Source of the DNA: Metabacillus kandeliae
GTDB lineage: Bacteria; Bacillota; Bacilli; Bacillales; Bacillaceae
Reading direction: 5' to 3'
DNA length: 64,000 nucleotides
NCBI RefSeq assembly: GCF_021166585.1
Contig: NZ_JAJOZE010000002.1
Location: 248,001-312,000 of the forward strand
The position numbers and the translations under genes were made by a program. The notes beneath the pieces are model-generated. The model saw only the letters and a program-made list of their open reading frames with translations. It ran no database searches and was not told the origin of the DNA. The first letter of the stretch is position 1; every line of letters begins with the position of its first letter. This document shows positions 59,376 through 64,000 of this stretch, piece by piece.

Positions 59376-60017
59376 TCATGCTGCCTGTTTCGTGTGGATG
59401 CTTTTAAGTTCTTTTTTCCAGCTGATCAACCCATAGATGCAGATGATGAGGAAAACAAAGTATGTAAAGGCAATGAGAGGCAGCCCTTTATATAGGTAAA
59501 GTCCTACAGACAGAACATCAACCGCAATCCAGATAAACCAGTTCTCGAGAACTTTGCGGGAAAGGAAGAACTGAGCGAAAATGGACATGGAGGCTATTAA
59601 AGCATCTGCATAAGGGATGGACGCATCTGTATAAGCCGACAATCCATAGCCCCAGATTCCTGTCACCAAAACCATTCCGGCAAAAAGAAAAATGCCCTCA
59701 GTCTTTGTCATTGTTCTTGTAGGCCTGACTGGATGCCCCTCCCTTTTTGTCAGCCATACTGCCCAGCCATAAAGGGACAGAACCAGGAAAATGACCTGCA
59801 GGGCAGCATCTGCATAGAGTTTTACATCATAAAAAATGAAAAAGAACAAAGCCAAATTCACAATCCCAACAGGATATGCCCATATGTTTTCCTTTGCATT
59901 AAGCCAAACGCAAACCAGTCCAGCCAAACTTGCCGCGATCTCCATCCAGCTGCTGTTTGAGTACCAGGCCAATCCTATGAAAATTATAAGAACGAGCCAA
60001 TCATATCTCCTAAACAT
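59376..60017 (-). CDS. pnuC: Nicotinamide riboside transporter PnuC
   Basis: The protein has 213 residues with seven membrane helices, the PnuC layout, including NIWAYPVGIVNLALFFF and the C-terminal signature NWFIWIAVDVLSVGLYLYKG (about residues 158-178). It imports nicotinamide riboside by facilitated diffusion, with trapping by phosphorylation in NadR. It is the first gene of the pnuC-nadR operon. The upstream AT-rich region (60018-60100) should hold the promoter; no NAD riboswitch or NrtR/NiaR box was evident to me. Confidence 0.92.
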   Translation of the reverse strand: MFRRYDWLVLIIFIGLAWYSNSSWMEIAASLAGLVCVWLNAKENIWAYPVGIVNLALFFFIFYDVKLYADAALQVIFLVLSLYGWAVWLTKREGHPVRPTRTMTKTEGIFLFAGMVLVTGIWGYGLSAYTDASIPYADALIASMSIFAQFFLSRKVLENWFIWIAVDVLSVGLYLYKGLPLIAFTYFVFLIICIYGLISWKKELKSIHTKQAA

Positions 60018-60101
60018 GTAACATTCTCCCCTATTTCATTTGGTATTTTTTAGCATACTCCTTATCTATTAAATAATTTCGCTTGTTAAAAGTAAAGGTT
60101 T

Positions 60102-60140
60102 TGGAAGCATGGGGACGGTTCTCGTGCTTCCTAAGCAGAA
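60102..60140. repeat. REP-like palindrome, copy 16 (left half only)
   Basis: GGAAGCATGGGGACGGTTCT, then CGTGCTTCCTAAGCAG, where it stops. The right arm is absent, so it is a half element. Confidence 0.85.
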
Positions 60141-60215
60141 AATATGCTTATTTTAAAAACAAGGTTATTCTGGCGGCCGCTAACCTGTTTTCTTAATGAA
60201 CTCGGAGGCAGATTA

Positions 60216-60368
60216 TTGAAAAAGAAAAAAGGAAGAAAACTAAATTCTTTCATCTTTCCATCGTGCCCGTTTCAGGGTTAATAAGCTTTATCGCCGGTGT
60301 TAGCTGCGCAATGATGAATCGTAAACAAATTCAGGATATTTTAATATTAAACAGAAACAAATTAATTA
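60216..60368 (+). pseudogene. Possible frameshifted small membrane protein gene
   Basis: CGGAGG (60205-60210) is followed by a TTG at about 60218 that opens a lysine-rich start (KKKKGRK), but that frame stops after 21 codons. The next frame reads KKTKFFHLSIVPVSGLISFI and AGVSCAMMNRKQIQDILILN, a single membrane helix with basic flanks. A one-base slip in the poly-A run near 60225 would join both parts into one small membrane protein, and a second slip would be needed to reach a stop before the hairpin. It could be a real gene with sequencing error, or a decayed gene. Confidence 0.4.
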
Positions 60369-60369
60369 A

Positions 60370-60400
60370 GGAGCACCTGTTAAGTGCTCCCTTTGTTTTT
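60370..60400 (+). terminator. Terminator after the small membrane gene remnant
   Basis: GGAGCAC and GTGCTCC form a 7-bp stem with a seven-base loop, followed by CTTTGTTTTT. It lies just before the end of the convergent CwlJ-like gene. Confidence 0.75.
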
Positions 60401-60418
60401 ACATATTTCTCAAAACCA

Positions 60419-60859
60419 TTATCCGCCATACACACTCGCACAAGTTCCTGCTTTCGGTTCATAATAACAGTGATTCTTGTATTGGCCGGCTTTGGGCTGG
60501 CCGTACCATGATGGAGGACACGGCGCATAAGGGTTAAAGTACCACAGGGAGTACTTAGCGGGGTGGTCCCGCCAATAATTCAGGTTCTTCTTAGCGAGCC
60601 TTTTCTCTACTGACCTGGCCCTGTTATAAAAAACATTCCCTTTTTGAACCGCCTCAAAGGAATAATTTCCGCCCTGCACCTGAAAAATCACCTGCCGGAT
60701 GGTCCGTACGTCTTTAAAATCCAGGCAGTTTGCTTTCGCCCGGTTCACGATCACATTCCCCACATACAGCATGCCTTGCTTTCCTTCACCTTCAGCCTCC
60801 GCTCTCATCATCCTTGCCATCAAGGCAACATCGGCATCCGTGTATTTAACTCTGCCCAT
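60419..60859 (-). CDS. CwlJ-like cell wall hydrolase (Hydrolase_2)
   Basis: I place the start at the ATG at 60859, preceded by GAGGTGAG; a GTG three codons upstream overlaps that site. The 146-residue product has the Hydrolase_2 fold of SleB/CwlJ: ARMMRAEAEGEGKQGMLYVG with the catalytic-type Glu, then VIVNRAKANCLDFKD and the aromatic C-terminal YWRDHPAKYSLWYFNPY. It has no signal peptide, like CwlJ, which is deposited in the spore coat and digests cortex peptidoglycan during germination. The partner gerQ is not adjacent, so it could be a CwlJ paralogue. It indicates a spore-former. Confidence 0.88.
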   Translation of the reverse strand: MGRVKYTDADVALMARMMRAEAEGEGKQGMLYVGNVIVNRAKANCLDFKDVRTIRQVIFQVQGGNYSFEAVQKGNVFYNRARSVEKRLAKKNLNYWRDHPAKYSLWYFNPYAPCPPSWYGQPKAGQYKNHCYYEPKAGTCASVYGG

Positions 60860-61001
60860 TTTTCTCACCTCAGGATAGTGTATGAAGAGAGGGGGGAATC
60901 ATGATATCTGGTTTCATTTGCAGCCTCTTCGGCTTACAGCGGTTGATTGTACACCTCTGTATATACTGGTGTCTTGAGCAAAAATTGAAATGCTAGCATG
61001 A

Positions 61002-61031
61002 AGGAAGCACGAGAACCGTCCCCGTGCTTCA
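61002..61031. repeat. REP-like palindrome, copy 17 (right half), abutting a stop codon
   Basis: AGGAAGCACGAGAACCGTCC and CCGTGCTTCA: only the inner loop and right arm remain. The TGA of the leftward acyltransferase gene (61031-61029) is at its edge. Confidence 0.85.
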
Positions 61032-62291
61032 TCGGCAAGCGGCTTCGAGTTCAATGGCGATCTTCTCGACAAGGCCTTCAATTGGGTCATGAGTGACGTT
61101 CACCATGCGCAGCGCGTCACCGTGGGTGACCACACCGAGAATCTGTTCTCCAGCGACCTGTGTCGTCATTGTTGGGCCCCACATTTCGAGTACATCCCGC
61201 TCTGCGGCAATTCCCCTGGCTACCCCGAGGTTCGTGATCTCTATATCTGCGCCAGTCGCGGCAAGCATCATCATCTCTGCGTCATCAGCGGTCGACGGAG
61301 CGAGCTGCGCAAGCATCAGAGCTGAGTTTCGAATCGTCTCCGGATCGCGTGCTGCCTTAAGCTGAGCGGCTGCACTGCGCGCGAGATCCCAGAACCCCGT
61401 AACAGCCGAATGGTCAAGGACAACCATGGTGGCAGCAAAACGGACGACGACATCTTCTGGTTCGGCAGCTTGGCGCAGGTCAATTGGCACGTTGATGCGG
61501 ACCTGCTCACGATCCGTCGATTCAAACAGCACCGAAGCCGCCGCTGCGCATAACGCGGCCTGCACCGTGCAAGATTCGGCACGTGAGCGTTCAATTAGCT
61601 TTCGGGTACCTGCAACGCCGATGTCTTCGGCTTGAATGTGCGGAATCGCTCCATCAAAAGGACGCAATCGTCCAGGAGGCGACAAGATTGCTTCCTCCTC
61701 CACATCCGGTTCCGCAACAGCACTCTCGACGGTGGCGGCCGTCTGAGCGAGGCCTTCTAGTAATTCCTCCTGCGCCACAGGAAGGTCCGCTGGAAGCACG
61801 CTTTCCCCTGCTAGGATTGCCGTTAGGTCCTGTATAGCACACAAGGCACCGCGTCCATCCGTAATCTGATGAGCAAACGTCATCACGACAGTGGCCCCTG
61901 CAAGCCCATTCCCGGCAGGAATCAGTACCGCGCGTGCCAACGGGCCCGGAGCAGAACTGATTGGTGCCGTCTGTTCATAGGCTGCTTCGCGCTCCCACGT
62001 CGTCTCGCGCGCGACACGGACGGGAATTCTTCTGTCTGAGGAGCGAAATACAGCACCAGTGGCTCCGTGATCGTCATCGTCAGGGCGATGGACTTCGACG
62101 GCAAGCAGCGGATGGACCCGCTGCAGCCTCTGCAGCGCCTGAGTCAGCTCCTCTTCAGAGACATCACGAGTCAGCACGGCTGCCAGGGAAAATTGGACAG
62201 GGTTGCGATGCATATAAAGATCAATGATGCGTTCGAATGCACCGAGGGGACGAAGGTACTGTTCTGTGGTGCTGCCGGAAACTTGAGACAT
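61029..62291 (-). CDS. PapA-like condensation-domain acyltransferase, foreign-looking
   Basis: The protein has 420 residues with the two-lobed condensation/acyltransferase fold of PapA-like proteins. The HxxxDG catalytic motif is present as FAHQITDGRGAL (His141, Asp145), and VRINVPIDLRQ (about 270) matches the second-lobe N..DLR motif. It should transfer an acyl group from a CoA or carrier protein to an alcohol or amine. It stands alone, with no polyketide, NRPS or lipid-assembly gene beside it. Its DNA is clearly more GC-rich than its surroundings, with GC-ending codons and an Ala/Arg/Val/Glu-rich product, which suggests transfer from a high-GC donor. The start follows a modest AGGAGT site. 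Confidence 0.85.
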   Translation of the reverse strand: MSQVSGSTTEQYLRPLGAFERIIDLYMHRNPVQFSLAAVLTRDVSEEELTQALQRLQRVHPLLAVEVHRPDDDDHGATGAVFRSSDRRIPVRVARETTWEREAAYEQTAPISSAPGPLARAVLIPAGNGLAGATVVMTFAHQITDGRGALCAIQDLTAILAGESVLPADLPVAQEELLEGLAQTAATVESAVAEPDVEEEAILSPPGRLRPFDGAIPHIQAEDIGVAGTRKLIERSRAESCTVQAALCAAAASVLFESTDREQVRINVPIDLRQAAEPEDVVVRFAATMVVLDHSAVTGFWDLARSAAAQLKAARDPETIRNSALMLAQLAPSTADDAEMMMLAATGADIEITNLGVARGIAAERDVLEMWGPTMTTQVAGEQILGVVTHGDALRMVNVTHDPIEGLVEKIAIELEAACR

Positions 62292-62552
62292 AGTGATCTA
62301 CTCCTTTTTTTATCGTTTCAATAACATACAGGATCACATGCAGGCTGGTATTCTGATGTTGCATTAACAAGTGGGTTTCAGCTCAGATGGCAACTCTGAT
62401 ATATGTAGGGATCCATTTTCCGAGGCGGCTACTGTCTATGAGGGAAGGGGCGTAATCTACTAAACTTACTTTTTTCATCACAAATTCTTCCAAAATCATC
62501 ATACAGCTATTCACTTACCCCTGTTGAGGTTGCATAAACCGCTTTATTATCT

Positions 62553-62576
62553 CGGAAGCAGAGGGACGGTTCTTTT
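62553..62576. repeat. REP-like palindrome, copy 18 (left half only)
   Basis: CGGAAGCAGAGGGACGGTTC and TTTT: only the left arm remains. The dus fragment follows after about 20 bases. Confidence 0.8.
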
Positions 62577-62596
62577 CAATGCGATCCATTAATAAT

Positions 62597-62655
62597 AGCT
62601 ATCCGAATTTTTGAACTCTGTGACTCCATCGGTGCCGACACAAAAAACAGACGCA
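62597..62655 (-). pseudogene. Decayed fragment of a tRNA-dihydrouridine synthase gene
   Basis: On the minus strand the segment reads RLFFVSAPME in one frame and EFKNSDSYY in the next. These match [10 protein letters not shown] (about residues 11-20) and EFTNSDSF (about residues 43-50) of the intact Dus at 43145-44104, with the ~22 codons between them deleted. The DNA also matches, for instance CTATCCGAATTT and CCATCGGTGC. It is far too short to function. It lies between REP copies 18 and 19. Confidence 0.75.
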
Positions 62656-62670
62656 GCAGATCATCTGTAT

Positions 62671-62714
62671 CGAAAGCAAAAGGGCCGGCTCTCAGCAGAA
62701 CCGCCCCCTTGCAA
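62671..62714. repeat. REP-like palindrome, copy 19 (degenerate)
   Basis: GAAAGCAAAAGGGCCGGCTC, then TCAGCAGAACCGCCCCCTTGC. Both arms carry mutations, but the order and spacing follow the consensus. It is the rightmost copy in the window. Confidence 0.7.
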
Positions 62715-62750
62715 TGTAGACTTATTTCGTTTTAAGATCTCCCTATACCA

Positions 62751-64000
<1,250 letters not shown>

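Larger units (their letters stand above)
60018..60418. other. Gap between pnuC and the CwlJ-like gene
   Basis: This 401-base stretch holds the pnuC promoter region, a half REP element (60102-60140), a possible frameshifted small gene (60216-60368) and a hairpin terminator (60370-60400), described separately. NotI-like GCGGCCGC at 60173-60180 has no known meaning here. Confidence 0.5.
62292..62750. other. Gap with REP fragments and a dus remnant
   Basis: This 459-base region should contain the promoter of the acyltransferase gene (62292-62400). I see nothing recognisable at 62400-62550. From 62553 it holds two REP fragments flanking a decayed dus segment, described separately. Confidence 0.5.

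Noticed and set aside
60018-60101. NAD-sensing riboswitch before pnuC
   Set aside because: The leader is short and AT-rich, and I could not fold a conserved riboswitch-like structure or find an NrtR or NiaR box.

Overview
The window is a chromosomal stretch from a member of the Bacillaceae (Bacillus in the broad sense). The evidence is moderate GC, AGGAGG-type ribosome binding sites with frequent TTG and GTG starts, SigA-type promoters, CcpA cre boxes, an ISP-type intracellular subtilisin, a CwlJ-type spore-cortex hydrolase, MpsC/YbcI-family proteins, a small DUF6254-like protein and a Bacillus-type RsbT paralogue. I see no rRNA or tRNA gene, no complete insertion sequence, no prophage and no CRISPR array.

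Layout. 1-1000: a leftward DUF2089 / SHOCT-like operon that runs off the edge. 1.3-4.9 kb: a DHA2-type MFS exporter divergent from a LysR regulator, then an SDR oxidoreductase. 5-8.8 kb: SelO, a small coiled-coil protein and two divergent two-domain MpsC proteins. 8.9-15.3 kb: a signalling block with an orphan RsbT-like kinase, a FapA-GAF-PilZ operon and a GAF-GGDEF cyclase, with a Nudix gene between them. 15.4-18.4 kb: an NDT/TIR-like protein, a VanZ/methyltransferase pair and an SGNH hydrolase. 18.5-22.7 kb: a beta-glucoside PTS IIBCA plus GH1 operon with its GntR/UTRA regulator and a readable promoter. 22.8-29.3 kb: a membrane protein, a secreted lamin-tail nuclease, an orphan LuxR-type regulator, an aldehyde dehydrogenase, a Cof-type HAD phosphatase and an intracellular subtilisin. 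29.4-34.2 kb: a PadR/DUF1700/DUF4097 operon, a putative zinc protease, an NlpC/P60 protein, a DinB protein and a secreted polysaccharide deacetylase. 34.4-36.5 kb: a type VII-style polymorphic toxin with an upstream WXG-like partner and a downstream candidate immunity gene. 36.8-40.6 kb: a secreted GH27-like enzyme and a ROK regulator. 40.7-49.2 kb: mostly small housekeeping and accessory genes (gamma-carbonic-anhydrase-like protein, YgjP-type protease, Dus, LysE exporter, a two-component system with a DUF1541 lipoprotein). 49.3-54.8 kb: a complete TctABC tricarboxylate transporter with a CitA/CitB-type two-component system. 55-57.9 kb: a GH91 difructose-anhydride/inulin enzyme with a GH32 fructosidase, both apparently cytoplasmic. 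58.3-60 kb: PnuC-NadR, for nicotinamide riboside uptake and conversion to NAD. 60.4-63.5 kb: a CwlJ-like hydrolase, a GC-rich foreign-looking PapA-type acyltransferase and a second-type methionine aminopeptidase.

Two kinds of non-coding repeat dominate the second-look list. First, in the left quarter, arrays of degenerate repeats with a nearly exact 21-bp period occur at three loci. Two arrays 10 kb apart share one unit family, while the others keep the spacing but have a different core sequence. Second, about nineteen copies or fragments of a ~60-bp REP-like palindrome occur only between about 32.3 and 62.7 kb. About half of them start exactly at the stop codon of the adjacent gene. A decayed fragment of a dus gene is sandwiched between two REP fragments, while the intact dus gene also lies between two REP copies.

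Many gene starts were moved to match ribosome binding sites. The reason is given in each entry. Functional statements about families come from recognition of motifs by eye; no search was run.
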